NCBI GenBank assembly: GCA_007570785.1
Contig: ML664159.1
Location: 744,001-808,000 of the forward strand
Source of the DNA: Antilocapra americana
Taxonomy: Eukaryota > Chordata > Mammalia > Artiodactyla > Antilocapridae
Length of the DNA: 64,000 nt
Direction: 5' to 3'
Shown here: in pieces, positions 11,323 to 23,417 of the stretch
How the letters are laid out: the number at the start of each line of letters is the position of its first letter
Numbering within the stretch: position 1 is the stretch's first letter
Made by a program: the position numbers and the translations under genes
The notes under the pieces: model-generated
What the model saw: only the letters and a program-made list of their open reading frames with translations
What the model was told of the DNA's origin: nothing
The model's database searches: none

Positions 11323-11981
11323 ATGCAAATTTTTAGTATTGATCCCACAGTTTATTGATTATGCTCTTCACTGGTCCTAAAATCAAGGAGAGTCACAATG
11401 AGTCACTAGACTTAAAATAGTTGGCATGACAGACAGATGATGGTGGAAGCGTTAATCAACAATATGGGCTACAAATTGACAAAGCTTATATACATAACAA
11501 ACAGCCAACTAAATGCTTTAGATAGTAAGTGCTATAAATTCAGAGGCAAAGACTAGTGAACTTGAGTGATTTGGTAAAGGTTTTTGAAGGAGTAATTCAA
11601 GGTTACCTTAATGAGTATGTAGTATTTAATTAGCTAAATAGGAAGGGAGAGGGTAGTGGGAAAAGGGGGTGAAATATGATGAAAGGCATAGAGATAGAAG
11701 AAAGTAAAGAAAATTCGTAAAGCAGTAAGTTGACAAATTATGCTAGACTGAAAAATTAGGATGTGGCCACACAGTACATGGTTCTATGTGCCATGCTGAG
11801 AATAATAGATCATATCTGGAAAGCAAAGAGAAGTCATGACCATGCATGTAGGCAGGGATTATTATAGTATGAGTTGTTCTGTTAAAAGAATCTCTGGGTC
11901 ATGATACCACTGGAAAACGTGCTTGTGCATTTCAGAACCTGTCCTATGGTGAAGTCAGTGAAACATTGTAAAGAATACTAT
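11323..11981. other. Unassigned; old repeat-like stretch
   Basis: A purine-rich block near 11570-11850 (aagg-rich, with agaaagtaaagaaaattcg) looks like decayed interspersed repeat but I cannot name it. No coding evidence. Confidence 0.35.
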
Positions 11982-11998
11982 GAAACTGACACATTTAG

Positions 11999-12192
11999 GG
12001 GCTTCCCTCATGGTCCAATGGCTAAGATTGCATGCTCCCAATGCAGGGGGCCTGGGTTCAATCCCTGTTCAGGGAACTAGATCCCACATGCTGCAACGAA
12101 AGATCTCATGTGCCACAACTAAGAAAAATCCCACATGCCACAACTAAGACAGGATGCAGCCAAAAAACAAAATTAAATTAAAAAAAGAAAAA
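11999..12192 (+). mobile_element. CHR-2-type tRNA-derived SINE
   Basis: A tRNA-like head (gggcttccctcatggtccaa) with box B text gggttcaatccc is followed by the repeated cacatgccacaactaa body and an A-rich tail. Direct repeats gaaactgacacatttag (11982-11998) and gaaactgacagagttag (12193-12209) flank it with two mismatches. Confidence 0.85.
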
Positions 12193-12289
12193 GAAACTGA
12201 CAGAGTTAGTGTCCAATAAAACCTGGGGTTATTGGTTAAAGAAAACAATAGAAACAACTCAAGTTCAAACTAGAAAAATCAAATAATAG

Positions 12290-12470
12290 TGGTAATGTTA
12301 ATAATAGCTAGTACATATTGAGAACAACCATGTATTACATGTCTGATGGATATTGTTTTCACCCTTCAAAAAAAAATTTTGAGTGTTGCAGTATTACTTT
12401 TAACTGATGAGAAGAGTGGCATTCGGGAACGCTAAGTAACTTGCCTTGTCTAGAACCCTGATGTGTATTA
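12290..12470 (+). mobile_element. MIR SINE
   Basis: The order aatagctagtacatattgag ... actgatgagaagagtggc ... aacgctaagtaacttgcc follows the MIR core and 3' domain. Old and diverged. Confidence 0.6.
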
Positions 12471-12671
12471 TTTTAGTTCCTATGGAAGATCCTGCAACTT
12501 GAACATCTTTCCAGGAACAAAAAATTCAAAAACAAAACCAAAAACATCTAAACAAAACAAAACACTAAATCTGAGACAATCTAGAACATCCAATATCACC
12601 AGGAAGCATGATATGGTGGCCAGACTTCTTGTCTCACTTGGTTTTTGGATTAACCCTCCAAGTACCAGTTT

Positions 12672-15600
12672 GGGTGTCAGTTCTAAAAGGTCTTGTAGGT
12701 CTTCGTAGAACCATTCAACTTCAGCTTCTTCAGCATTACTGGTTGGGGCATAGGCTTGGATTACCGTGATATTGAGTGGTTTGCCTTGAAATGAACAGAG
12801 ATCATTCTGTCATTTTTGAGATTGCATCCAAGTACTGCATTTCAGACTCTTTTGTTGACCATGGCTACTCCATTTCTTCTAAGGGATTCTTGCCCACAGT
12901 AGTAGATACAATGACCATCTGAGTTAAATTCACCCATTCCAGTGCATCTCAGTTCTCTGATTCCTAGAATGTCAACATTCACTCTTGCCATCTCCTGTTT
13001 GACCACTTCCAATTTGCCTTGATTCATGTACCTAACATTTCAGGTTCCTATGCAATATTGCTCTTTATAGCATCGGACCTTGCTTCTATCACCAGTCATA
13101 TCCACAGCTGGGTATTGCTTTTGCTTTGGCTCCATCCCTTCATTCTTTCTGGAGTTATTTCTCCACTGATCTCCAGTAGCATACTGGGCACCTACTGACC
13201 TGGGGAGTTCATCTCTCCATGTCCTATCTTTTTGCCTTTTCATATTGTTCATGGGGTTCTCAAGGCAAGAATACTGAAGTGGTTTGCCATTCCCTTCTCC
13301 AGTGGACCACATTCTGTCAGACCTCTCCACCATGACCTGTCCATCTTGGGTGTCCCCACATGGCATGGCTGAGTTTCATTGAGTTAGACAAGGCTGTGGA
13401 CTGTTTGATCAGATTGGCTAGTTTTCTGTTTTTATGGTTTCAGTGTGTCTGCCCTTTTGCAACACCTACCATCTTGCTTGGGTTTCTCTTACCTTGGATG
13501 TTGAGTATCTCTTCACAGCTGCTCCAGCAAAGCACATCTGCTGCTCCTTACCTTGGATGAAGGGTATTCCTCACGGACTCCCCTCCTGAACTTGAATGTG
13601 AAGTAGCTCCTCTAGGCCCTCCTGTGCCAGTGCAGCCAATGCTCCTTGGATGTGGGGTTGCTCCTCTCGACCGCCACCCCTGACAACAATGTTCTTTTCA
13701 TTATAGGGGACTGAAATGCAAAAGTAGGAAGTCAGGAAACACCTGGAGTAACAGGCAAATTTGGCGTTGGAGTACAAAATGAAACAGGGAAAAGGCTAAT
13801 AGAGTTTTGCCAAGAGAACGTATTGGTCATAGCAAACACCCTCTTCCAACAACACAAGAGGAGACCCTACACATGGACATCACCATATGGCCAACACCGA
13901 TATCAGATTGATTATATTCTTTGCAGCCAAAGATGGAGAAGCTCTATACAGTCAGAAAAACAAGACCGTGAGGAGACTGTGGTTCACATCATGAACTCCT
14001 TATTGCCAAACTGAGACTGAAATAGAAGAAAGTAGAGAAAACCACTAGCTCACTCAGGTATGACCTAAGTCAAATCCCTTATAGTTAGACAATGGAAGTG
14101 AGAAATAGATTTAAGGGACGAGATCTAATACACACAGCGCCTGATGAACTATGGTTGGAAGCTCATGACATTGTATAGGAGACAGGGATTAAGACCATCC
14201 CCATGGAAAAGAAATGCAAAAAAGCAAAATGGCTGTCTGAGGAGGCCTTGAAATAGCTGTGAAAAGAAGAGAAGCAAAAAGCAAAGGAGAAAAGGAAAGA
14301 TATTCCCATCTGAATGCACAGTTCCAAGGAATAGCAAGGAGAGATAAGAAATCCTTCCTCAGTGATCAATGCAAAGAAATAGAGGAAAACAACAGAATGG
14401 GAAAGACTCAAGATCTCTTCAAGAAAACTAGAGACCAAGGGAACATTTCATGCAAAGATGGGCTCAATAAAGGACAGAAATGGTATGGACCTAACAGAAG
14501 CAGAAGATATTAAGAATAGGTGGCAAGAATACACAGAAGAACTGTACAAAAAAGACCTTCATGACTCAGATAATCACGCTGGTGTGATCACTCACCTAGA
14601 GTCAGACATCCTGGAATGTGAAGTCAAGTGGGCTTAGAAAGCATCACTACGAACAAAGCTAGTGGAGGTGATAGAATTCCAGTTGAGCTATTTCAAATCC
14701 TGAAAGATGATGCTGTGAAAGTGCTGCAGTCAATATGCCAGCATATTTGGAAAACTCAGCAATGGCCACAGGACTGGAAATGGTCAGTTTTCATTCCAAT
14801 CCCAAAGAAAGGCAATGCCAAAGAATGCTTAAAGTACTGCACAATTGCACTCATCTCACACACTAGTAAAGTAATGCTCAAAATTCTCCAAGCCAGGCTT
14901 CAGTAATACGTAAACCATGAACTTCCAGATATTCAAGCTGGTTTAAGAAAAGGCAGAGGAACCTGAGATCAAATTACCAACATCCGCTGGATCATTGGAA
15001 AAGCAAGAGAGTTCCAGAAAACCATCTATTTCTGCTTTATTGACTATGCCAAAGCCTTTGACTGTGTGGATCACAATAAACTGTGGAAAATTCTGAAAGA
15101 GATGGGCGTACCAGATCACTTGACCTGCCTCTTGAAAAAGCTGTATACAGGTCAGGAAGCAACAGTTAGAACTGGGCATAAAACAACAGACTGGTTCCAA
15201 GTAGGTAAAGAAGTATGTCAAGGCTGTATATTATTACCATGCTTATGTAACTTCTATGCAGAGTACATCATGAGAAACGCTGGGCTGGATGAAGCACCAG
15301 CTGGAATCAAGATTGCCAGGAGGAATATCAATAACTTCAGATATGCAGATGACACCACCCTTATGGCAGAAAGTGAAGAGGAACTAAAAAGCCTCTTGAT
15401 GAAAGTGAAAGAGGAGAGTGAAAAAATTGGCTTAAAACTCAACATTAAGAAAACTAAGATCATGGCATCTGGTCCCATCTCTTCATGGGAAATCAGGTGG
15501 AAACAGTGGAAACAGTATCAGACTTTATTTTGGGGGGCTCCAAAATCACTGCAGATGGTGATTGCAGCCATGAAATGAAAAGACGCTTACTCCTTGGAAG

Positions 15601-16114
15601 GAAAGTTATGACCAACCTAGATAGCATATTGAAAAGCAGAGACATTACTTTGCCAACAAAGGTCCGTCTAGTTAAGGCTATGGTTTTTCCAGTGGTCATG
15701 TATGGATGTGAGAGTTGGACAGTGAAGAAATTGAGCTCCAAATAATTGATGCTTTTGAGCTGTGATGTTGGAGAAGACTCTTGAGAATCCCTTGGACTGC
15801 AAGGAGATCTGACCAGTCCATCCTAAAGGAGATCAGTCCTGGGTGTTCATTGGAAGGACTGATGTTGAAGCTGAAAGTTCAATACTTTGTCCACCTAATG
15901 CAAAGACCTGACTCATTGGAAAGACCCTAATGCTGGGAAGGATTGGGGGCAGGAGGAGAAGGGGACGACAGAGGATGAGATGGCTGGATGGCATCACTGA
16001 CTTGATGGACATGGGTTTGGGTAGATTCTGGGAGTTGGTGATGGACAGGGAGGCCTGGGGTGCTGCAATTCATGGGGTCGCAAAGAGTCTGATACAACTG
16101 AGCGACTGAACTGA
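12672..16114 (+). mobile_element. Near-full-length BovB LINE with inverted 5' segment
   Basis: Positions 13685-16114 are plus-strand BovB from the middle of the endonuclease through RT to the 3' end. Positions 12672-13684 are the 5' UTR and first part of the endonuclease in the opposite orientation, the 5' terminus lying at the internal junction near 13684/13685. The two segments are adjacent in the intact element. Identical 8-bp target repeats accagttt occur at 12664-12671 and 16115-16122, so this is one insertion event with a 5' inversion. Minus-strand endonuclease text is visible at 12842-13027 (VNVDILGIREL) and plus-strand text at 13823-14014. Stops and shifts make it inactive. Confidence 0.93.
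14628..15578 (+). pseudogene. BovB reverse transcriptase domain (broken)
   Basis: This is the RT part of the inverted BovB copy. The upstream block contains ITTNKASGGDRIPVELF and IPIPKKGNAKE; the downstream block contains IDYAKAF-type and FRYADDTTLMAES, so the catalytic YADD motif is intact. The two blocks share a frame but are separated by stops, a TAA at 14904-14906 (probably a mutated CAA) and a TGA near 14964. A further shift near 15490 moves the C-terminal part to another frame (15485-15745). Confidence 0.9.
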
Positions 16115-16195
16115 ACCAGTTTAGTTTTCACTTTCTGACCACTCCTGACACAGCACATTCTATTAATCACCTGCCTTTCTACTGATAAAAGTTAA

Positions 16196-16398
16196 AATGT
16201 TAGCCACTCAGTTGTGTCTGACTCTTTGTCACCCAATGGACTGTAGCCCACCAGGCTCTCTCTGTCCATGGAAGAGGCAAGAATACTGGAGTGGGTAGCC
16301 ATTCCCTTCTCCAGGGGAATCTTCTCAACCCAAGGATTTAACCCAGGTCTCCTCCATTTCAGGTGGCTTCTTTACCATCTGAGTCACCACTGAAGCCC
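16196..16398 (-). mobile_element. Bov-tA SINE
   Basis: Minus-strand copy: tRNA-like head at the right end (reading gaagcccTg on plus at 16390s), BovA body with ccaggctctctctgtccatg and the tail cactcagttgtgtctgac at the left. Flanking repeats are unclear. Confidence 0.82.
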
Positions 16399-18367
16399 TG
16401 TCTTCTGGAAGCAACATTCAAGTTATAAAGGAAGCCAAATGGAGCAACAATAAAAAATAATGAATTTCATTGTTAAATGTTAATCATCAGTGCCAGGCAG
16501 GGATATTCATCCCAGTACTGGAAATGTGGACCAAGATTTCAGGAGGCAGACTAAGCCTATAAAATACAGCCTTTAATCTAGAGGAATTTATAAAGAAGAA
16601 TGGAGTAAATGGGAACTCAAAGGTATTAAATAGAGCAGGATGGAAAACTGAAAAGAGAGTAATGTGTATCATTGGGGGACAGCTTAGAAAAGAAAAGCCA
16701 CCTATAGAAAAGAATCTGGAGGGTGAAGTGATACAGAAACTACAGGAGATGTCTTCAATGATAGAGTAGTCAAGAGTGTCAATTGTTACAAAAAGGTCAA
16801 GGAGGATATGCATTCAGAAGAAATGAATTAACCTTTCAATTAAGAAATAATAGGCAATTAGGAAATAATAGGCTTGAACAGAGTGCCTACCTGTTGGTAT
16901 CCTCTTAATCACCCACTATGGAGTTTATTGAGTTAAACAGAAAATTGTTTCTAGACTTAAACTCTAAACTGGAAAAGAATCAGCTCAAATCAAGTCCACT
17001 TTTTGCCAGTATAAACCACACAGGGCCAAAGAAGACACTGAGATAAATGATGCTTGCATTTAGTCTTTGTGTGCCAATTCCTTTCTGCAAATGAGTGCCC
17101 TTCCTTCTGTGACTGCCTATGTGGAAAGTTGTGTCATTCCAAAGACTGCATGTCAGGTCCCTCCTTCATCATTCTTTTATTCTTCTATCCACTCAGTTAT
17201 TCATTAAATGAGTAAATAAACATTTATGACTTGTCATTTCTGCCTGTTGCTTTTAATAATTCAATGAAAATATTTATCCTATTGAAATTCTCTGATCTCT
17301 GCCAAAAACAGTAGGAGCAAAAAGCCTGAACTTTCTTTGATGAGCTGTAACAATATTGTGTTTTATTTCCCATAATGTAGATTAAAAATAATAGAGTGGA
17401 AGGAAGCTAAGAAAATCCAGAGGAAAAAGTCTTTTCCAACAGAGTTTCTTTTCAGAAAACATTTATGGCTTTATCTTCAGGTTTAATCAGAGTCAAAATT
17501 ATTTTGTTGCCCAAAATTATTATGTTGACATTTGTTTTTGAGGTCAACAGACTCCCTTTTCTAGAATTTAGTTTAGTCCATAGCACTGAAATGCTTTTCT
17601 ATTCTTTTGCCTCCTATCGAAATCTTTTCAGGAAATGAATGGCCACATCAATTATCAATGCCTTATTTTAACTGGAAGTCAATAAGAATATTTGCGTTTT
17701 AAACCTTCATTCCAATCTTTGAGTAAATAGACTTTGTCTTTTTTAAGAGATTTAAGAATCATCAAGGAGATAGGGAGAGAACTATTTTCAAAGAAGGGAT
17801 TCCAGAGCTGAATGCCAGAGCCACAAGAAAGCCAAACCTTCTCAATAATTACCACTACTATCCTATACTATAACATAGTGGTGCTTGTAAAGCTGCTTCT
17901 CGCTCACAGAAATGGTATGATGTAAAGAAGTTACTTTCAGGGAAAGCCATAACAATAATCCTTTTGTATGTCTTTCAAGGGCTCCCTTTTTAAAACTCAC
18001 CCATTTTGAATTGTGTACAGTGATCTCAGTATACTGACTTGTTTTCTCTCAGCTTTCACATCTGAGTGTTATTTCTTTTTAAGATGAAACTGTAACCAAG
18101 CATTTTTAAAAAGCACCTCATAACTTTTTATTTGATAATGACTATATTTATTATAAACATGCTGTTATCCAAGAAAGCTCTTTATAAGGAAGTCATCAAA
18201 GCCTGTTTTGGGCAAAGCCAATCTGAATCATGTATCACTATAACTTAATTCTTCACTTAGAGTTAACAATATCATAGTGTATATTCAAATGTTGCTAAGA
18301 GAATAGATCTTAAAAGTTTTCATAAATTCTTATTACTAGATACTGGAGATACCATATATTCACATTA
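16399..18367. other. Largely unassigned single-copy-like DNA
   Basis: About 2 kb without a clear repeat or gene. A minus-strand 108-codon frame at 16487-16813 has low-complexity composition and no recognised domain. The interval has the look of old, unique intergenic sequence. Confidence 0.4.
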
Positions 18368-18379
18368 AAAATGTATTCT

Positions 18380-18596
18380 GTTGTCGTGTTATGCTCACTG
18401 AGTGATGTCTGAGTCTTTGTGACCCCATGTAGCCCACCAGGCTCCTCTGTCCATGAGATTTTTCAGGCAAGAATCTTGGAGTGGATTATCATTTCCTACT
18501 CCAGGTGATTTTTCTGACCCAGGGATAGAATCCAGATCTCCTTCATCTCCTGCATTGGTGCTGGATTCCTTACCACTGAGCCACCTGGTAAGCCCC
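18380..18596 (-). mobile_element. Bov-tA SINE
   Basis: Complete minus-strand SINE with the tRNA-derived head at the right end (ccacctggtaagcccc on plus). Perfect 12-bp target repeats aaaatgtattct lie at 18368-18379 and 18597-18608. Confidence 0.9.
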
Positions 18597-18608
18597 AAAA
18601 TGTATTCT

Positions 18609-18989
18609 AGTGGTATTCATTTTCCTCAAAACATATGGTTTATTTAGCTATAACACAAAAATTAACAAATATGTATGAGTTCTTTGAAATCTTACCCTTA
18701 GTCTTCAATGAGTAATATTTGATTTATTTTCCCTCTTGTTAATCTAAGAATTGAGGTCAAATGTCAAGTATTCCAGAACCAACCTCCACCACAGTCTCCC
18801 ACACTGATTTTGCTCTCTGCTTTATTGTCTGGAATTGCCACACAAAAGGAATACATACAAACCTGGATGAAATCTTGTAGATTAAGTTATTTATTCTTTT
18901 AGTCAACAAATGTTTCCTAAAAGAGTACTTTGGTATGATGAATGTTAGGCAATGATGTGCCTGCTCTTATAAAACTTAAAGCTGGCAGA
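18609..18989. other. Unassigned sequence
   Basis: Nothing recognised between the SINE and the MIR. Confidence 0.4.
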
Positions 18990-19582
18990 GCTGAAACAAA
19001 ACAGAACAAATAGTTAAAATCTATTAAACACTGGTTGCTCAGTGGTAAAGAATCTGCCTGCAGTGCAGGAGACCCTGGTTCAATCTCTGGGTCAGGAAGA
19101 CCCCCTGGAGAAGGATATGGCTACCCACTCCAGTATTCTTGGGGCTTCCCTAGTGGCTCAGATGGTAAAGAATCTGCCTGCAGTGTGAGAGACCTGGGTT
19201 TGATCCCTGAGTGTGGGAGATTTCCTGGAGAAGGGAATGGCTATCCACTCCAGGATTCTTGCCTACAGAATTCCATGGACAGAGGAGCCTGGTGGGCTAG
19301 AGTCCATGGGGTCGCAAAGAGTTGGACACATCTTAGGAACTTCACTTTCACTTTCTTTTTATTAAGCACTTACTATATGGAAGGCATTACTGTAAGGGCT
19401 CTGTATATCATCTCCTCTTCCAGTTTAATCCTAAAGTCTGTGAGGTAGGAACTATTGTCCCCATTTTACAGATGAAGAAACAGCAGTACAGAGCTATTAA
19501 GTTGCTTGGCTAACCAGCTAGTAAGTGATGGAGTTGGAATTTTAACTCATGTGGTTTTTGGATCTAGAGCCTTTACTTTTAA
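18990..19582 (+). mobile_element. MIR SINE, interrupted by a dimeric Bov-tA
   Basis: The MIR starts near 18990 (aaatagttaaaatctattaa), is cut by the SINE at 19033-19359, and resumes with attaagcacttactatatgg, ccccattttacagatgaaga and ttgcttggctaaccagctag. It is one of the best preserved MIR copies in the window. Confidence 0.8.
19033..19359 (+). mobile_element. Dimeric Bov-tA SINE
   Basis: Two tRNA-like heads, at about 19033 and 19142, separated by a short BovA piece ending ccactccagtattcttgg, then a full body and a tail ending acttcactttcactttc. Target repeats tattaaacact (19022-19032) and tattaagcact (19360-19370) place the insertion inside the MIR. Confidence 0.88.
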
Positions 19583-19737
19583 ATGATGGACAGGCATAAA
19601 AACAGGCATGAACAGGTATAAAAACACCACAATGCTAAGGGCTATGAAAGAAAGAGAGATGATACAACAAGAACCTATAATAGCTAATTTGGGAAGATGG
19701 GGAGCCTGGTCAGTGCCAACTGATATCTTAAGGATGA

Positions 19738-19918
19738 CTGGGAGTTAAGCTCTGTTAGTGGTAAAGAACCTGCCAGAGGAGACACAAGAGATGTGGGTTC
19801 TATCCCTGGGTCGGGCATGGAAACCCACTCCAGTATTCTTGCCAAGAGAATCCCGTGGACAGAGGAGCCTGGTGGGCTACATAACATGGGGTCAGACACT
19901 ACTGAAGTGACTTAGCAT
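19738..19918 (+). mobile_element. Bov-tA SINE, head and body partly deleted
   Basis: Starts near aagctctgttagtggtaaag, carries acacaagagatgtgggttc with the box B region, then cccactccagtattcttgcc and a tail ending gaagtgacttagcat. The link between head and body is shortened after tgggtcggg. A BovB has inserted in its tail. Confidence 0.78.
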
Positions 19919-19920
19919 AT

Positions 19921-21430
19921 ATCCTGGAACATGAAGTGAAGTGGGCCTTAGGAAGAATCACTACAAACAAAGTTAGTGGAGGTGATGGAATTCCAGTTGA
20001 GCTATTTAAAATCCTAAAAGATGATGCTGTGAAAGTGCTGCACTCAATATGCCAGCAAATTTGGAAAACTCAGCAGTGGCCACAAGACTGGAAAAAGTCA
20101 GTTTTCATTCCAATCCCAAAGAAAGGCAATGCCAAAGAATGCTCAAACTACCGCACTATTGCACTCATCTCACATGCTAGTAAAGTAACGCTCAAAATTC
20201 TTTAAGCCAGGCTTCAGCAGTACGTGAACTGTGAACTTCCAGATGTTCAAGCTGGTTTTAGAACAGGCAGAGGAACCAGAGATCAAATTACCAACATCTG
20301 CTGGATCATCGAAAAAGCAAGAGAGTTCCAGAAAAACAGCTACTTCTGCTTTATTGACTATGCCAAAGCCTTTGACTGTGTGGATCACAATAAACTGTGG
20401 AAAATTCTGAAAGAGATGGGAATACCAGACCACTTGACCTGTCTCTTGAGAAACCTGTATGCGGGTCAGGAAGCAACAGTTAGAACTGGGCATGGAACAA
20501 CAGACTGGTTCCAAGTAGGAAAAGGAGTATGTCAAGGCTGTATATTGTCACCCTGCTTATGTAACTTATATGCAGAGTACATCATGAGAAATGCTGGGCT
20601 AGAGGAATCACAGCCTGAAATCAAGATTGCCAGGAGGAATATCAATAACCTCAGATATGCCAATGACACCAACCTAATGGCAGAAAGTGTAGAGGAACTA
20701 AAAAGCCTCTTGATGAAAGTGAAAGAGGAGAGTGAAAAAGTTGGCTTAAAACTCAACATTATGAAAACTAAGATCATGGCCATCTGGTCCCATCACTTCA
20801 TGGCAAATAGATGAGCAAACAGTGGAAACAGTGAGAGACTTTATTTTTTTATGCTCCAAAATCACTGCAGATGGTGACTGCAGCCATGAAATTCATTCCT
20901 TGGAAGGAAGGTGATGACCAACCCAGACAGCATATTAAAAAGCAGAGATATTACTTTGGCAACAAAGATCTGTCTCATCAAAGCTATGGTTTTTCCAGTA
21001 GTCATTTGTGGATGTGACAGTTGGACTATATGGAAAGATGAGCACCAAAGAATTGATGCTTTTGAACTGTGGTGTTGGAGAAAACTCTTGGGAGTCCCTT
21101 GGACTGCAAGGAGATCCAACCAGTCCATCCTAAAGGAGATTAATCCTGGGTTTTCATTGGAAGGTCTGATGTTGAAGTTGAAACTCCAGTACTTTGGCCA
21201 CCTGATGCAAAGAACTGACTCATTTGAGAAGACCCTGATGCTGGGAAAGATTGGGAGCAGGAGGAGAAGGGGATATCAGAGGATGAGATAATTGGATGGC
21301 ATCACTGGACTCAATGGATATGAGTTTGGGTGGGCTCCAGGAGTTGATGATGGACAGGGAGGCCTGGCGTGCTGCAGCTCATAGGGTGGCAGAGTTGGAC
21401 ACAACTGAGCAATTGAACTGAACTGAACAG
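19921..21430 (+). mobile_element. BovB LINE, 5'-truncated
   Basis: Covers the RT region to the tail gaactgaactgaacag. Short repeats agcata (19914-19919 and 21431-21436) suggest insertion into the end of the preceding SINE. Coding text continues after RT in other frames (20911-21291, VICGCDSWTIWKDEHQRID), with a deletion near 20890-20900 and a frame shift near 20780. Confidence 0.9.
19936..20814 (+). pseudogene. BovB reverse transcriptase domain (broken)
   Basis: A long RT frame runs from 19936 to 20814 in one phase with a single TAA at 20203-20205. Recognisable blocks are ISGGDGIPVELF-like text, FIDYAKAFDCVDHNKLW and LRYANDTNLMAES. The catalytic YADD is changed to YAND, replacing the second-to-last metal-binding aspartate, so the domain would be dead even without the stop. 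An extra C near 20780 ends the frame prematurely. Confidence 0.9.
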
Positions 21431-21444
21431 AGCATACATGCACA

Positions 21445-21790
21445 TAATTGAGATAATATTGTTAGTTATAGGTATACAACATAGTCACTTGATGTTTGTA
21501 TATATTGCAAAGTGATTTCCACCATAAATCTAGTCAACATCTGTCATCATACATAGATGTGTAATATTTTTTTGTTGAGATGACAACTTTTAAGATCTAC
21601 TATCTTAGCAACTTTGAAATATGCACTATAGAATTATGAACTATAGTCACAATGCTGTTCATTATATCCCCTTGACTTATTTGTTTTATAACTGGAAGTT
21701 TGTACCTTTTGACTGCCTTCACCCATTTCACCCCCACCCACTTCTTACACTCATGAGTAAAAAGCCACTTCTTATTCTCCCTTTTCAAGT
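21445..21790 (-). mobile_element. Old L1 3' UTR fragment
   Basis: The antisense text taggtatacaacatagtcac ... tttaagatctactatcttag ... actggaagtttgtaccttttg matches a common L1MA/L1MB-like 3' UTR. A related piece lies at 32470-32705. Confidence 0.7.
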
Positions 21791-22790
21791 CAAAGAAAAA
21801 TGGTGCTTAAATTGCCTTTAAAAGGTCAATATATATACCTCTCACAACATACACCACCTCTTTTGAGTCACAAGACTCTCTTCTGGAAAACCCACTCCTG
21901 CTTTTCCTTTCCAGAGGTTCTTCTTGCAGTGAGTCTATGGTAAAACAATAAAAAAAGGATCTAAGAAAGACTGCACAGTTTATGGTTCTCTTCCAAGAGA
22001 CTCTGGGCCCATTGGGGATGTAGTACCCCCCTCCTCCCAGTAAGAGAGCATATATGTAGTTCACTGTGATGTGTTGACACTTAGCTATGAAGTTTTACCA
22101 TGGAAACGTAGCATATTGCATACTGAGGCAGAAACATGTACTTATGTGGAAATATGTAACATCCTTGGGAGTTCTGGCAGTAATCTTGGATTATTTGCTT
22201 TAAATCATTCCTTTCTTCTCAATAGCTCTCAGTTTTGTAAGATCTTCCAAGATCTTTAACTTGAAACATAAAACTCATTAATGGCCCCAGAGAAAAGAAT
22301 CCACTTTGTATGTTTACTTAGAATTTGTTCTCCACCAAAGTCTCAAGATATTAAATAAAGATAAAAGGAAGGTTTGAACTTAAGTGCTTTGCTGATTCAT
22401 ACTAGCGTTATGATTTTGGAAAGTCCCTCTTTTAAAACAAAGATTGTTAACATCTCATACTCGTGGTGATCAAACAATCAATTCTTGCTTCCTCTGTTTG
22501 CTCCCCAAAGAGGCCCTTGGCAGAAAGTGTGCATACTGTACTTTATAATTTAGGAAACAGTTTCACAATCTTTATCACCTTGGTCTTCACAACAGCCTCA
22601 CAATGGAAAAGCAGGTGTTGTGTTTTTCAGTCACACTGACTCAGGGAGGTCAGTTTAGATTCAATCTCTGCCCAAATACCAATAACAGCTCATCAAAACA
22701 TAGTTCATTGCTTCCAAAGTAACAGGTATTACTATGTAACAGTAACAGTAACCCTTTGGCATTGCTAAAATACCTGGTGGTGGTGGTGAT
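21791..22790. other. Mostly unassigned; weak MIR-like piece
   Basis: No gene seen. Around 22540-22690 the phrase ccttggtcttcacaacagcc has MIR/L2 flavour but is too decayed for a firm call. Confidence 0.35.
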
Positions 22791-22792
22791 GG

Positions 22793-22838
22793 TCGTTTTG
22801 TTGCTAAGTCATGTCCGATTCTTGCAACCCCCTGGTGC
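22793..22838 (-). mobile_element. Bov-A/BovB tail fragment
   Basis: About 45 bp, ttgctaagtcatgtccgatt then cttgcaacccc, match the 3' terminus shared by BovB and its SINEs. Extreme 5' truncation. Confidence 0.65.
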
Positions 22839-23261
22839 TAGTGGTGCTAGAATTAGAAGAAGTTGCTTCATAAAATTTTGTTAAAATAAGAGAACATCCA
22901 GAAAGTCTTACCTATTTTTTTTTCCACTCAGTTTAGGGGGTAAGCATTATTTAGAATGAAAAAGAATGATGTTCCTAATTAAATCTTTATTTCTTCCATT
23001 CCCCTGTTAATTGTTTTCATCAAATAATATAAATGCTTAGTGGCATCCAGCACATCTAATACGCCAGGGTCCTAAGTGCACAAAACCTAGTTGGGAGAGG
23101 AACAGGTAAATCAGTGAGGATAGTGCACTGTGGGGAGCTCCGGCATAGAGGCAACCCAGGCAGGGAGGTTAGAAAGAGAAGTCATTAAATCAACTGGGAG
23201 TTGATCAGGGAAAGCTTTGCAGAATAGGTGTCATTACAACATATCGCATTGGATTGCTTCA
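22839..23261. other. Unassigned sequence
   Basis: Nothing recognised; precedes a poly(T) run at 23262-23278. Confidence 0.4.
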
Positions 23262-23308
23262 ATTTTTTTTTTTTTTTGGTGAGGAAACAAAGACCACCAC
23301 CACCTCCC

Positions 23309-23309
<1 letters not shown>

Positions 23310-23356
<47 letters not shown>

Positions 23357-23366
23357 NNNNNNNNNN

Positions 23367-23416
<50 letters not shown>
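23310..23416. repeat. (CA)n microsatellite containing an assembly gap
   Basis: Uninterrupted CA/AC dinucleotides lie on both sides of ten N bases. A poly(T) tract (23262-23278) and a small CCA run precede it. True repeat length is unknown because of the gap. Open frames drawn through it are artefacts. Confidence 0.97.
23357..23366. other. Assembly gap, 10 N
   Basis: Ten unknown bases inside the CA repeat, most likely a placeholder of fixed size where assembly of the microsatellite failed. Confidence 0.99.

Positions 23417-23417
<1 letters not shown>

Noticed and set aside
13231..13330. Separate Bov-A SINE inside the BovB 5' region
   Set aside because: The BovA-like phrase (aagaatactgaagtggtttg) is a normal part of the BovB 5' UTR, so no extra insertion is needed.
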